This document shows positions 1 to 6,467 of a DNA stretch of 6,815 nt, piece after piece (positions within the stretch are counted from its first letter, which is position 1; the number at the start of each line of letters is the position of its first letter). This stretch comes from CAYYNP01 sp964472545. Lineage in GTDB: Bacteria > Planctomycetota > Planctomycetia > Pirellulales > Thermoguttaceae. The stretch covers positions 1 through 6,815 of the forward strand of contig CAYYNP010000424.1 in NCBI GenBank assembly GCA_964472545.1, read 5' to 3'. Below the pieces are notes generated by a model, which did not search any database, was not told the DNA's origin, and saw only the letters and a program-made list of their open reading frames with translations. The translations under genes were made by a program, and so were the position numbers.

Positions 1-3
1 CGA

Positions 4-23
4 CGGAGCCAGTCCCCTTTTTC
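4..23. repeat. Dispersed hairpin-repeat arm at the window edge
   Basis: These 20 bases are the exact reverse complement of 5109-5128, which is one terminal arm of the MITE-like element further right. The match stops at base 24. The window starts too close to show whether the partner arm lies to the left. GGAGCC (5-10) can also pair locally with GGCTCC (25-30), leaving the T-rich stretch in the loop. I infer a second member of the same repeat family, seen in part only. Confidence 0.7.
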
Positions 24-105
24 GGGCTCCCGCACACTTTGCAGTTCTCCTGTTCAAGCCCCGCGGCCCGATGCCCACGCGACGGCCCGCGTGTCGCCAT
101 TCGCC

Positions 106-133
106 TTGCAACGCGGCGCGGCAGTGGTATGCT
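106..133 (+). promoter_or_regulatory. Possible sigma70-type promoter of the flavin reductase gene
   Basis: TTGCAA (106-111, 4 of 6 to the -35 consensus) and TATGCT (128-133, 4 of 6 to the -10 consensus) are 16 bases apart. A TG dinucleotide sits one base before the -10, as in extended -10 promoters. Transcription would begin near 140 and leave a leader of about 60 bases. Motif matching only; planctomycete promoters are poorly conserved. Confidence 0.3.
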
Positions 134-189
134 GGCGTCTCTGGTCGGGGACGGTCTCCCGCCGATGCGACGCCGCCGAAGAACCAGCC

Positions 190-195
190 GAGGAG
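190..195 (+). promoter_or_regulatory. Shine-Dalgarno site that fixes a GTG start
   Basis: GAGGAG lies six bases before the GTG at 202. The reading frame is open upstream to an ATG at 91, but that extension is rich in Arg, Ala and Glu and matches nothing in the family. The ribosome site and the point where family similarity begins both favour GTG 202. Confidence 0.7.
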
Positions 196-201
196 CCCAC
201 C

Positions 202-762
202 GTGAAGAAACGAATCGTCAAACCCTTTCGGCCCGTCTATCCGTCGCCGGCGGGGCTGATCACGTCGATCGACGAAGACGGCCGGGCGAACGTCCTCACC
301 CTGGGCGAGGTCTTCAACGTCAGCATCGCCAAGCCGGTGATTCTGGGCATCGCCATCGCCAAACCTCGCTATTCCCACAAGCTGATCACCGCCACGCGCG
401 AGTACGTGGTCAACCTGCCGACCGCCGCCATGGTCCTGACCGTCGACCGCTGCGGCAGCGTTTCCGGCCGCGACGTCGACAAGTTCGCCGAGTTCGGGCT
501 CACCGCCGTCCCGGCCACCAAAGTCGCCCCGCCGCTGATCGCCGAATGCCCGGTGAGCATCGAGTGCCGCGTGCTGGAGATTCAAGAGATCGGCGACCAC
601 GACCTCCTCCTCGGCGAAGTGCTGGCCGAGCACGTGGCCGAAGAGGCCCTCGACGAAGACGGGCAAGTGTTGGTCGACAAGCTGGACCCGCTGTGCTATC
701 AGCACTCGGAGTATTGGTCGTGTGGAGAGCGACTCGGGCGGCATGGGTTGTCGCGCGAGTAG
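202..762 (+). CDS. Flavin reductase-like domain protein (FMN-binding split barrel)
   Basis: A 186-residue protein of the flavin reductase / DIM6-NTAB type. Members bind FMN in a split beta-barrel and either reduce free flavin with NAD(P)H or act as small flavoproteins; they are cytoplasmic. Visible hallmarks are the opening 'PSPAGLITSIDEDGRANV' (14-31), the 'YSHKLITATREYVVNLP' segment (57-73) with the conserved Asn71, 'GRDVDKFAEFGLT' (89-101), the 'PLIAECPVSIECRV' strand (111-124), 'DHDLLLGEV' (132-140) and a C-terminal 'YWSCGERLG' (171-179). Length is normal for a single-domain member. There is no signal peptide or membrane segment. GTG 202 is chosen because GAGGAG precedes it by six bases. 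No redox partner gene lies beside it, so the substrate cannot be inferred. Family assignment is firm; the specific reaction is unknown. Confidence 0.88.
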   Translation: MKKRIVKPFRPVYPSPAGLITSIDEDGRANVLTLGEVFNVSIAKPVILGIAIAKPRYSHKLITATREYVVNLPTAAMVLTVDRCGSVSGRDVDKFAEFGLTAVPATKVAPPLIAECPVSIECRVLEIQEIGDHDLLLGEVLAEHVAEEALDEDGQVLVDKLDPLCYQHSEYWSCGERLGRHGLSRE

Positions 763-781
763 CCGGTCAGATGTCGACCGG
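763..781 (+). terminator. Hairpin directly after the flavin reductase stop
   Basis: CCGGTC (763-768) pairs perfectly with GACCGG (776-781) around a 7-base loop, and the stem begins at the first base after the TAG. No T tract follows, so it is not a classical intrinsic terminator. It could stabilise the 3' end or assist termination by another route. Confidence 0.3.
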
Positions 782-979
782 CAGACAATCGGCCAATGGG
801 GCTTGACGACGGCCTTGCGGAGCGGGAGAATCAGCCGAAATGGGCCATCGAAAGGAGGACATCCTGCGGTCCCGCGCTCTCTTGCCCGACAGCCAGTAGC
901 GACACCCGGCCGATGGTCCTCAACGGCGTCTCATGCAGAACAGATAAGCCGGCTACCTCAACCGTAATGCAGCGAACCC
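782..979 (+). other. Gene-free leader before the GIY-YIG gene
   Basis: No convincing coding sequence lies here; the short open frames have no recognisable protein features. A possible promoter is TTGACG (803-808) with GAGAAT (826-831) at a 17-base spacing, 5 of 6 and 4 of 6 to consensus. A perfect AGGAGG (853-858) is followed five bases later only by CTG (864), which opens an 11-codon frame ending at TAG 897-899. The nuclease frame has a stop at 965-967, so this ribosome site does not serve it. Confidence 0.4.
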
Positions 980-1834
980 ATGGCAGACGAACTCGGAATT
1001 CTCGACCTGCTCGTTGCTCGTGGGTTCGACCCGAAATGTAGATCGAAGCTTGTTCGACACCAAGACAAACGATACCACATCGCGACGCTAATCCGCGACG
1101 GTTGGATGGACCTCTACCAAGCCGTTCAATCCCGCAACGTCTTCGGCGATTGCGACTATATCGTCACCTTCATCGGTGACGGCGGTACTCGCGCAAAACT
1201 ACTGGGCGTCTACCGTGTTCTCGCATCAAGAGCCAGCACTCCGGATGACATCCCGCAAGATGCACCGTTTGCCGATTTGCATTTCGATTCCGCGTATTTC
1301 TACGAGTTGGAACATCAAGAGCAATACGCTGATCTTGAAGGACGTGTTGTTATTGAATGGGGCGCGGGCGCATTGGCGTGGCACCAACACATGCGAAACA
1401 AACCGGTCATCGAGATCTTCCCGACCGGTCGCGCGCTACAGCCATTCTCAGATTACCTGGACTTCAGCCTTACCTACGCTCAACTCAGGGATCTGGCCTC
1501 TAACCCCGCTGCGCATCGGGATTGGTATTCCAGCCTTTCTGCAGTCGCTGGCATCTATCTTATTCTTGCCGAAACAACCGGTGATCAGTATGTAGGCTCG
1601 GCATACGGTCTTGACGGAATATGGGGGCGCTGGCAGCAATATGCGGCAAACGGTCACGGTAACAACAAGTTGCTCCGCGAGATCATTCGTGATGATGCCG
1701 CCTATCCCGGGGCCTTCCGGTATTCTCTACTGCAGGTCTTGCCGAAAACCACAAGTGACTCCGAGGTGATCCGTTGGGAAACTCAATACAAGAATAAGCT
1801 CGGCAGTCGTGCAACTGGATTGAACGCCAATTGA
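980..1834 (+). CDS. GIY-YIG nuclease family protein with an N-terminal domain of unknown function
   Basis: A 284-residue protein. The C-terminal third is a GIY-YIG endonuclease domain: 'GIY' (191-193), 'YVG' (204-206), Arg217 in 'WGRW' at the place of the catalytic arginine, a 'GHGNNK' loop (225-230), and Glu267 in 'WETQYKNKLGSRATGLN' as the likely metal-binding glutamate. All core residues seem intact, so it is probably active on DNA. Residues 1-185 are not a domain I can name; they include 'YIVTFIGDGG' (60-69) and 'DYLDFSLTYAQLRDL' (158-172). From memory, this whole-length layout with a C-terminal 'GLNxN' recurs in uncharacterised bacterial proteins. ATG 980 is forced as the start: an in-frame stop lies at 965-967 with no other start between. 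There is no clear ribosome site. The DNA is less GC-rich than its neighbours (29 of 60 bases at 1561-1620, against 48 of 60 at 2101-2160). With the attC-like fold behind it, this suggests acquisition by transfer. Its role (repair, defence or mobile-element nuclease) is not decided by the sequence. Confidence 0.85.
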   Translation: MADELGILDLLVARGFDPKCRSKLVRHQDKRYHIATLIRDGWMDLYQAVQSRNVFGDCDYIVTFIGDGGTRAKLLGVYRVLASRASTPDDIPQDAPFADLHFDSAYFYELEHQEQYADLEGRVVIEWGAGALAWHQHMRNKPVIEIFPTGRALQPFSDYLDFSLTYAQLRDLASNPAAHRDWYSSLSAVAGIYLILAETTGDQYVGSAYGLDGIWGRWQQYAANGHGNNKLLREIIRDDAAYPGAFRYSLLQVLPKTTSDSEVIRWETQYKNKLGSRATGLNAN

Positions 1835-1840
1835 AACGCT

Positions 1841-1893
1841 GCGTAACAAGCCGATGCGCAGGAATTGCATTGTCAAGAAGAGGCTTGTCAAGC
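1841..1893 (+). repeat. Degenerate attC-like recombination site (candidate)
   Basis: Starting six bases after the nuclease stop, the sequence reads GCGTAAC (1841-1847; 6 of 7 to the attC end RYYYAAC) and then AAGCCGATGC. ACAAGCC (1846-1852) pairs perfectly with GGCTTGT (1882-1888). GATGC (1853-1857) pairs with GCATT (1867-1871) with one G-U. The right end GTCAAGC (1887-1893) is 6 of 7 to GTTRRRY, but it has C in the normally invariant GTT. An 8-base direct repeat, TTGTCAAG, occurs at 1870-1877 and 1885-1892. Position and fold are what an integron cassette would show, but the damaged crossover base and short length mean it may be a relic or chance. Confidence 0.4.
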
Positions 1894-1909
1894 TGAAAAG
1901 AGAAATCTC

Positions 1910-2545
1910 ATGCAAATCGTCATCGCAGGTGGTCACGGACAAATCGCGATGCTGCTGCATCCGCTGCTGATCGCCCGGGGGCACCAGGTGCGGGCGCTGA
2001 TCCGCAATCCGGAGCATACCGACGAGGTGCGGCAGGCCGGGGCCGAGCCGGTGGTCTTTGATCTGGAGGCGGAGGGCGACGCGGCCGAAGCGGTCGGGAC
2101 GGCCGATGCGGTGGTCTTTGCCGCCGGGGCCGGGCCGGGCAGCGGGGCCGCGCGAAAGCTGACCATGGACCGCGACGGGGCGATCAAGCTGATCGACGCC
2201 GCCAAGCGCAACGGCATCGAGCGGTACGTGATGGTCAGTGCCATGCACGCCGAAGAGCCCCGCGGCGACGAGGTCTTTCAGACCTACCTGCGTGCCAAGT
2301 CCGAGGCCGACGAGGCGTTGCGCGGCAGCGGGCTGGACTACACGATCGTCCGGCCCGGGCGTCTGACCAACGATCCGGGCACGGGACGGGTCAGCCTGGC
2401 CGCCCGCTTGCCCCGCGGCCAGATTCCCCGCGCCGACGTGGCGGCCGTGCTGGCCCGGGTGCTGGAAGCTCCGGCGACGATCGGCCGTCAGTTCGACCTG
2501 ACCTCCGGCGAGCAGGCCATTGCCGAAGCCTTCGCCTCAATGTAG
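1910..2545 (+). CDS. NAD(P)-binding atypical SDR, YhfK/YwnB-like
   Basis: A 211-residue Rossmann-fold protein of the NAD(P)H-binding atypical short-chain dehydrogenase group. It closely follows the pattern of Bacillus YhfK as I remember it. The dinucleotide loop is 'IAGGHGQIA' (5-13), with Ala replacing the usual last glycine. Arg28 and Arg32 after strand 2 fit an NADP phosphate site. 'AAGAG' (71-75), 'VMVSA' (107-111) and 'YLRAK' (126-130, a YxxxK pair) line the expected active site. 'YTIVRPGRLTNDPGTG' (144-159) and 'FDLTSG' (195-200) are typical of the subfamily. It is cytoplasmic, with no signal or membrane segment; the substrate is unknown. ATG 1910 is preferred because the Rossmann strand starts at once; a TTG at 1865 would add 15 unrelated residues that overlap the attC-like fold. 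The ribosome site is only a purine-rich stretch (about 1895-1905). The strongly GC-rich coding contrasts with the gene before it. Confidence 0.88.
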   Translation: MQIVIAGGHGQIAMLLHPLLIARGHQVRALIRNPEHTDEVRQAGAEPVVFDLEAEGDAAEAVGTADAVVFAAGAGPGSGAARKLTMDRDGAIKLIDAAKRNGIERYVMVSAMHAEEPRGDEVFQTYLRAKSEADEALRGSGLDYTIVRPGRLTNDPGTGRVSLAARLPRGQIPRADVAAVLARVLEAPATIGRQFDLTSGEQAIAEAFASM

Positions 2546-2547
2546 GT

Positions 2548-2571
2548 GCCGATCCCGGGACGACGGGCGGC
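2548..2571. terminator. Hairpin in the convergent gap, possible two-way terminator
   Basis: GCCG (2548-2551) and CCCG (2554-2557) pair with CGGG (2564-2567) and CGGC (2568-2571), with a two-base bulge and a six-base loop. It fills most of the 35-base gap between two converging stop codons, where a shared terminator is expected. Neither side has a T tract, so intrinsic termination is uncertain. Confidence 0.35.
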
Positions 2572-2580
2572 GACGTCCGA

Positions 2581-5055
2581 TCAAAGGCCCAGCAGCGGTG
2601 CCATGCTCGACGGCGGGCTCTCGATCAGCAGCCACAACGTCTCCCCGCGCATGCCGTCGGATAGGAACAGATCCGGGGGATAGCGGCGATAGAGGAGCAT
2701 CTCGTCATAGATCAGCTTCTCGTCATAGCAGTTCAGTTCCATCCCGGCCAGATATTGCAGGCGGAGGTTTCCGTCGAGGTTGATTTCGGCGTCGGACAGC
2801 CACGGCTGCAGGTCGGCCTTGCAGCCGGCGTAGGTTGCCAGCAGACTGAGCGCCGAACCCAGAGAGACGTCGTCCAGCGATTGCCGGACCAGTTCGTGAT
2901 CCTCGCGATCCAGCCGTGCTTGCAGTTGGTCGACGTCGATCCGCGTCGGGCCGGCTTGCCCGAGCAGGACGATGTCATATCCTTCGCCGCCCACGTCGTT
3001 GCCCCAGATCGTGCCGCCGGAGAACACCTCGAAGAACGTGGCGGTCTCGCTCTTCACGGCCGCCAGGCTGGTCTCGTACAAGGGCACCCACTGCGTGACC
3101 ACGCCGCCGGGGTTGAGGTGCTCGCGGCACAGCTCGAAATACTCTCGCGAGTAGAGCGCCGCCGCACCCTTGACCCAGGGGTGGATCGGATCGGAAGTGA
3201 TGATATCGAACTTCTCGTTCGTGGTGACGAGAAAATGCCGGGCGTCGTCGATGATGACCTCGACGCGCGGGTCGTCGATCACGAAGTTGTTCTCGTAGCC
3301 GAAATACTCGCCCGCCGCCGAGGGGATCAGCGGCTCGATCTCGCAGATCACGATCCGTTCGATGCTGGGATGCCAGACAAACGACCCGGCCGTAACGCCG
3401 GCTCCACAGCCCACGACCAACACGGATCGCGGTTCTTCGTGGATCAGCGCAGGCAAATGGCCCAGCATCTTCTGCAGCCGCATGTCTTCCGACTTGCTGG
3501 AGGCGACCACCTTGCCGCTGACGTGAAAACTCCGCACGCCGCCGGGGTACTGGGAAACGGCGATCGACGCGTTCATCCCTTCGCCTACGTAGAGGAACTC
3601 CGGCAGTTTGTTGCGAGTCGGCAGGTAGCGGCCGTAAGCGATCAGCCCCCTGGGTACCTCGGGGACCGTGAACGCCAGCCCGGCTCCGAGTAGAACCACG
3701 ACCGTCAGCGGCGCCCACCGAGCCACTCGCCACGCAGCGCTCCGGGAATTGCCTTGCCAGGTCGCCATGCTGAACATCAACAATGCGGCTCCGGCGGCCT
3801 CGACGATCAGCACCTTCTGCGCAGCCTGTGTTCCGATCCACGCGATCATGAACATCGAAAAGCCAATCGCCCCGACGATGGCGCCCAGCGTGTTGGCGGC
3901 GTAGACTTCGCCCACCAGCCGTGCCGGGTCCTGCCCGGGGGCGGCCGCAGCGGCAAGCGCCAGCGGAAAACTGGCCCCCCACAAACAGGCTGCCGGCATG
4001 ACGGCCCAGGCGCAGCGCAGCAGATCGAGTTGGAACGTGTGCCACGGACTCGTCGCCAGCGACGGATCGATCGGCCAAAACGGCAGCGAACGAGCCAGCA
4101 TGTAGGCGGTCCAAGCCACGGCCGCCGTCAGCAGCAATTGGCAGCAGCCCAGCGCAAGCCGAGGATCGATCTTGCGGCGAGCCGCCAGCGCCCCCGCGCT
4201 GCTGCCGATCCCCAGTCCGACCAGAAAGACGGCCAGGATGATCGAGAAGGTATAGACCGATGCGCCGAGCATCAGCGAAAGCTGCCGAGTCCAGATCACC
4301 TCGGCCCCCAACGCGCACATCCCGGATACGGCGATCGTCACGTACGCCGCCCAGCGTCCGGGCGCGCGTACGACGGCCCGTTCGGAGGCGTCACTTGCCG
4401 ATTCCCGATACGGCTGGAATCGCGCCACGACCAGGCCGATGATTGCCACGGCCGCGTTGATTGCCGCGGCGACGTGGGTGGCGGTGGCCATATCGTAGAC
4501 TCGCAGCAGGTAGAACCCGGCCAGCAGGCAGCCCACGACGGCGCCGGCGATATTCGCGCCGTAGAAGAACCCCAACCGCGAGACGCCCCGGGGCGTTGTT
4601 TCCATCCAGCGGGCGATGGCCGGCAACGTGGCTCCCATCAGCACGGTCGGCGGGAGCAGGCAGCATCCACAGACGACGCCTCGCCACACGATGCCCGCCT
4701 GGCCGCTGCCGACGGCGCCGACGTACAGCCGGCCGGCCGCCGGCATCCCAAACAGCAACGCGATTCCGATCAGCCCGATGCCGAGTTCCAGAAGTGCATA
4801 GACTCTCAGCGGATGCCAGCGCGCGGGAATCACGCGCGGCAGCAACAGGCTGCCCAGGCACATCCCGCCCATGAACGTGCCCAACAGCACGCCCAAGGAA
4901 ACGGCCGACGAACCGATCACCAACTGCAAGAGTTGGAACCAGACGATTTCGTAGATCAGGGCGGAGCAGCCGCTGCCGACAAACAGCAACAGCAACAGCG
5001 GCAACGACCGAGTGTGCAGCGGTGGATCAGCTTTTTCGTTGGGACCGGAGTTCAT
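2581..5055 (-). CDS. Polytopic membrane protein fused to a spermidine synthase-like domain
   Basis: An 824-residue protein of the type often annotated 'fused MFS/spermidine synthase'. Residues 18-465 are a hydrophobic multi-pass region. It is internally duplicated: 'SGCSALIYEIVW' (28-39) recurs as 'SGMCALGAEVIW' (244-255), and 'GATLP' (141-145) with 'YGANIAGAVVG' (165-175) recurs as 'GASFP' (360-364) with 'YAANTLGAIVG' (385-395). Residues 480-700 are a Rossmann aminopropyltransferase/methyltransferase-like domain: 'MLGHLPALI' (530-538), the nucleotide loop 'VLVVGCGAGVTAG' (545-557), 'EIE' (572-574), 'DDARHFL' (603-609), 'FDIITSDPIHPW' (616-627) and 'YSREYFELCREHLNPGGV' (635-652). The classical DSSDP motif is reduced to 'TSDP', so true spermidine synthesis is doubtful and the substrate is unknown. 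ATG 5055 is chosen: a longer frame to 5148 begins inside the inserted repeat and adds an Arg-rich tail ahead of the first membrane span. GAGAAG lies ten bases upstream, a weak ribosome site. It lies downstream of the PQQ gene on the same strand. Confidence 0.88.
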   Translation of the reverse strand: MNSGPNEKADPPLHTRSLPLLLLLFVGSGCSALIYEIVWFQLLQLVIGSSAVSLGVLLGTFMGGMCLGSLLLPRVIPARWHPLRVYALLELGIGLIGIALLFGMPAAGRLYVGAVGSGQAGIVWRGVVCGCCLLPPTVLMGATLPAIARWMETTPRGVSRLGFFYGANIAGAVVGCLLAGFYLLRVYDMATATHVAAAINAAVAIIGLVVARFQPYRESASDASERAVVRAPGRWAAYVTIAVSGMCALGAEVIWTRQLSLMLGASVYTFSIILAVFLVGLGIGSSAGALAARRKIDPRLALGCCQLLLTAAVAWTAYMLARSLPFWPIDPSLATSPWHTFQLDLLRCAWAVMPAACLWGASFPLALAAAAAPGQDPARLVGEVYAANTLGAIVGAIGFSMFMIAWIGTQAAQKVLIVEAAGAALLMFSMATWQGNSRSAAWRVARWAPLTVVVLLGAGLAFTVPEVPRGLIAYGRYLPTRNKLPEFLYVGEGMNASIAVSQYPGGVRSFHVSGKVVASSKSEDMRLQKMLGHLPALIHEEPRSVLVVGCGAGVTAGSFVWHPSIERIVICEIEPLIPSAAGEYFGYENNFVIDDPRVEVIIDDARHFLVTTNEKFDIITSDPIHPWVKGAAALYSREYFELCREHLNPGGVVTQWVPLYETSLAAVKSETATFFEVFSGGTIWGNDVGGEGYDIVLLGQAGPTRIDVDQLQARLDREDHELVRQSLDDVSLGSALSLLATYAGCKADLQPWLSDAEINLDGNLRLQYLAGMELNCYDEKLIYDEMLLYRRYPPDLFLSDGMRGETLWLLIESPPSSMAPLLGL

Positions 5056-5093
5056 CTTGGTGCGGCTTCTCGTGGCTTTCAAACACTCCGGTT

Positions 5094-5106
5094 CGGCTAT
5101 TCGATG
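5094..5106. repeat. 13-base direct repeat, outer copy (target duplication)
   Basis: CGGCTATTCGATG here is identical to 5194-5206, exactly 100 bases away, and the flanking bases on both sides differ. The pair brackets the hairpin element precisely, as a target-site duplication would. Confidence 0.75.
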
Positions 5107-5193
5107 TGGAAAAAGGGGACTGGCTCCGAGCCGCCGCAGACGCCTCACCAGTGGAAGACGCTGCCCGCTCGGTGCCTGCCCCCTGCTTCCGCG
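5107..5193. mobile_element. MITE-like 87-base insertion with terminal inverted repeats
   Basis: The insert begins one base before a 24-base arm (5108-5131) and ends three bases after its inverted partner (5167-5190). The arms match at 19 of 24 positions, and 21 of 24 pair as RNA when G-U is counted. The 35-base centre (5132-5166) carries AGACGC twice. It has no coding capacity, so any movement would need a transposase from elsewhere. The perfect 13-base direct repeats on either side are the main evidence for insertion. It lies between the PQQ stop and the synthase-like start. Read in the gene direction, the stem closes with CCCC followed by five U, which resembles an intrinsic terminator. Related REP-like hairpins with 'ggggac' cores are, from memory, common in planctomycetes and deltaproteobacteria. 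Confidence 0.65.
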
Positions 5194-5206
5194 CGGCTAT
5201 TCGATG
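5194..5206. repeat. 13-base direct repeat, inner copy within the PQQ gene end
   Basis: This copy contains the last codons and the stop (5197-5199) of the PQQ gene plus three further bases. It is the original target, so the insertion left the protein unchanged. Confidence 0.75.
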
Positions 5207-6456
5207 ACCCACAGCGTCACCGAGTCTCGATCCTTGATGAACACTTGGTTACCTGCAATCACCGGATAGGCGTAGCTGCCGCCTTTGGTGACCCGATAAC
5301 CGGCCAGCCTTTTGAACTCCTTGGCGTCGGGCTCGAAGACGACCAGTTCACCGGCCGGCGACAACGCAAACAGCACGGAACCCGCATCGACGATCGAACC
5401 GTAGCCGCCTCGGCCTCCGCGCCGGCTTCCGCCCCCGGTCGACGGTTGAGCGTCCGATGCCAGCGGAGCGGTCCAAGCCGTCTTACCGCTTTCGACGTTG
5501 ACGCAAAACACGTCGTTCGCGCTGGAGAGACCGTAAAGCACGCCATCCTTGAGCACCGGCGAGTTGTACATCAGCGAGTTGTCGGTGTTATACCAGACGT
5601 ATTCCGATGTGATCTTCTCGTCCTTGGTGAAGAACTTCTCGGCCGTCATCCCGCGCCCCTCTCCGGCATAGATCACCGTCTGGCCGATCACGACGGGGGT
5701 CGTCGCATTGTACCGTCCTTGTGCATAGGCCCCTTGCCACAGGAGCTTGCCGTCCGCCGTGCCCACGATCACCAGGTTTCGCGCCGTGGGCGTGACGATC
5801 GCTTGCGACCGGTCGACCGTCATCAACACCGGCGAGGCATAGGCCGCGCCGTCGCCTGCCCACTTCCACTTCTCGTCTCCCGTCGTCAGGTCGTAGGCCA
5901 CAATCGCTCCGCCGCGATCCCCGCCCGTTTGAACGATACACGCGCCGTCGAGGATCATCGGCGAACTCGAGGTGGCAAACATCGGCTCCGAGCCTGCAAA
6001 GTCGTTCTTCCGCCACAACACCTTTCCGGTCGCCGCTTCCACGCAGGAGACCATGCCGTGTACGCCGAGCGTGACGACCTTGCCGTCGGCCACGGCGGGT
6101 GAACAGCGCGGGCCCGGGAAACCGGACGCCGCCCCCCCGACACCTGCCGCTGCGTACTTGTCCTGCCACGCCTCCTTGCCGGTGGCGGCGTCGAAACATC
6201 GCAGCACCTCGTTTCCGTCCTGGCGGGCAAACACGAAGAGCTTGCCGTCGGCCAGTGCGGGCGTGGCCACGCCGTTCCCAACGGTCGCCGACCACCGCTT
6301 GGCCATTTCTTCAGGCCACGAGGCCGGCGCTTTGAATCCCCCGGCGACCCCGTCTCGGTTGGGCCCGCGCCACTGCGGCCAATCCTGTGCCCAGGCCCCG
6401 GACGCACACAGCAGACAAATCACCCATAGCACGACCGATCGAATGGCAGTTTTCAT
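5197..6456 (-). CDS. Secreted PQQ-like beta-propeller repeat protein
   Basis: A 419-residue exported protein. Residues 1-23 form a signal peptide: a Lys/Arg start, a hydrophobic core 'VVLWVICLLC', and an 'AWA' cleavage site before Gln24. The mature protein begins 'QDWPQWRGPNRDGV', a motif typical of planctomycete and verrucomicrobial PQQ-like proteins. Propeller blades are marked by 'CFDAATGKEAW' (87-97), 'CVEAATGKVLW' (138-148), 'AYDLTTGDEKW' (187-197), 'GTADGKLLW' (232-240) and 'CVNVESGKTAW' (318-328), with a degenerate blade at 368-384. A Gly/Arg-rich insert (341-354) breaks the fifth-sixth blade spacing. There is no lipobox cysteine at the cleavage site, so it is probably periplasmic and soluble rather than a BamB-type lipoprotein. 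Such propellers bind ligands or partners; no PQQ dehydrogenase active site is apparent, so enzyme activity is not claimed. ATG 6456 is set by AAGGAG five bases upstream (6462-6467) and the signal peptide; the frame stays open to 6810 without family features. The synthase-like gene follows on the same strand. Confidence 0.9.
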   Translation of the reverse strand: MKTAIRSVVLWVICLLCASGAWAQDWPQWRGPNRDGVAGGFKAPASWPEEMAKRWSATVGNGVATPALADGKLFVFARQDGNEVLRCFDAATGKEAWQDKYAAAGVGGAASGFPGPRCSPAVADGKVVTLGVHGMVSCVEAATGKVLWRKNDFAGSEPMFATSSSPMILDGACIVQTGGDRGGAIVAYDLTTGDEKWKWAGDGAAYASPVLMTVDRSQAIVTPTARNLVIVGTADGKLLWQGAYAQGRYNATTPVVIGQTVIYAGEGRGMTAEKFFTKDEKITSEYVWYNTDNSLMYNSPVLKDGVLYGLSSANDVFCVNVESGKTAWTAPLASDAQPSTGGGSRRGGRGGYGSIVDAGSVLFALSPAGELVVFEPDAKEFKRLAGYRVTKGGSYAYPVIAGNQVFIKDRDSVTLWVIE

Positions 6457-6461
6457 CGTGG

Positions 6462-6467
6462 CTCCTT
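6462..6467 (-). promoter_or_regulatory. Shine-Dalgarno site of the PQQ propeller gene
   Basis: AAGGAG on the minus strand, five bases before ATG 6456. It decides against in-frame upstream starts, of which the longest would add 118 residues ahead of the signal peptide. Confidence 0.75.

Noticed and set aside
39..806. 255-residue open frame overlapping the flavin reductase gene
   Set aside because: It is Arg/Gly-rich and out of frame with a well-supported gene that has its own ribosome site.
2975..4318. 447-residue minus-strand open frame
   Set aside because: It is an alternative frame of the synthase-like gene, with Arg/Gly-rich composition and no motifs.
5056..5148. Longer start (ATG 5148) for the membrane synthase-like protein
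   Set aside because: The extension begins inside the MITE-like element and adds an Arg-rich stretch with no counterpart in the family.
5984..5994. GGCTCCGAGCC palindrome, also present at 5122-5132 in the element arm
   Set aside because: It encodes part of the PQQ protein with no extended similarity around it, so an 11-base coincidence in GC-rich DNA is the simpler explanation.
3754..6102. 782-residue open frame on the plus strand
   Set aside because: It runs antisense through both the synthase-like and PQQ genes and across the inserted element. Its translation is rich in Arg, Gln, His and Pro with no domain, as expected for the shadow of GC-rich coding.
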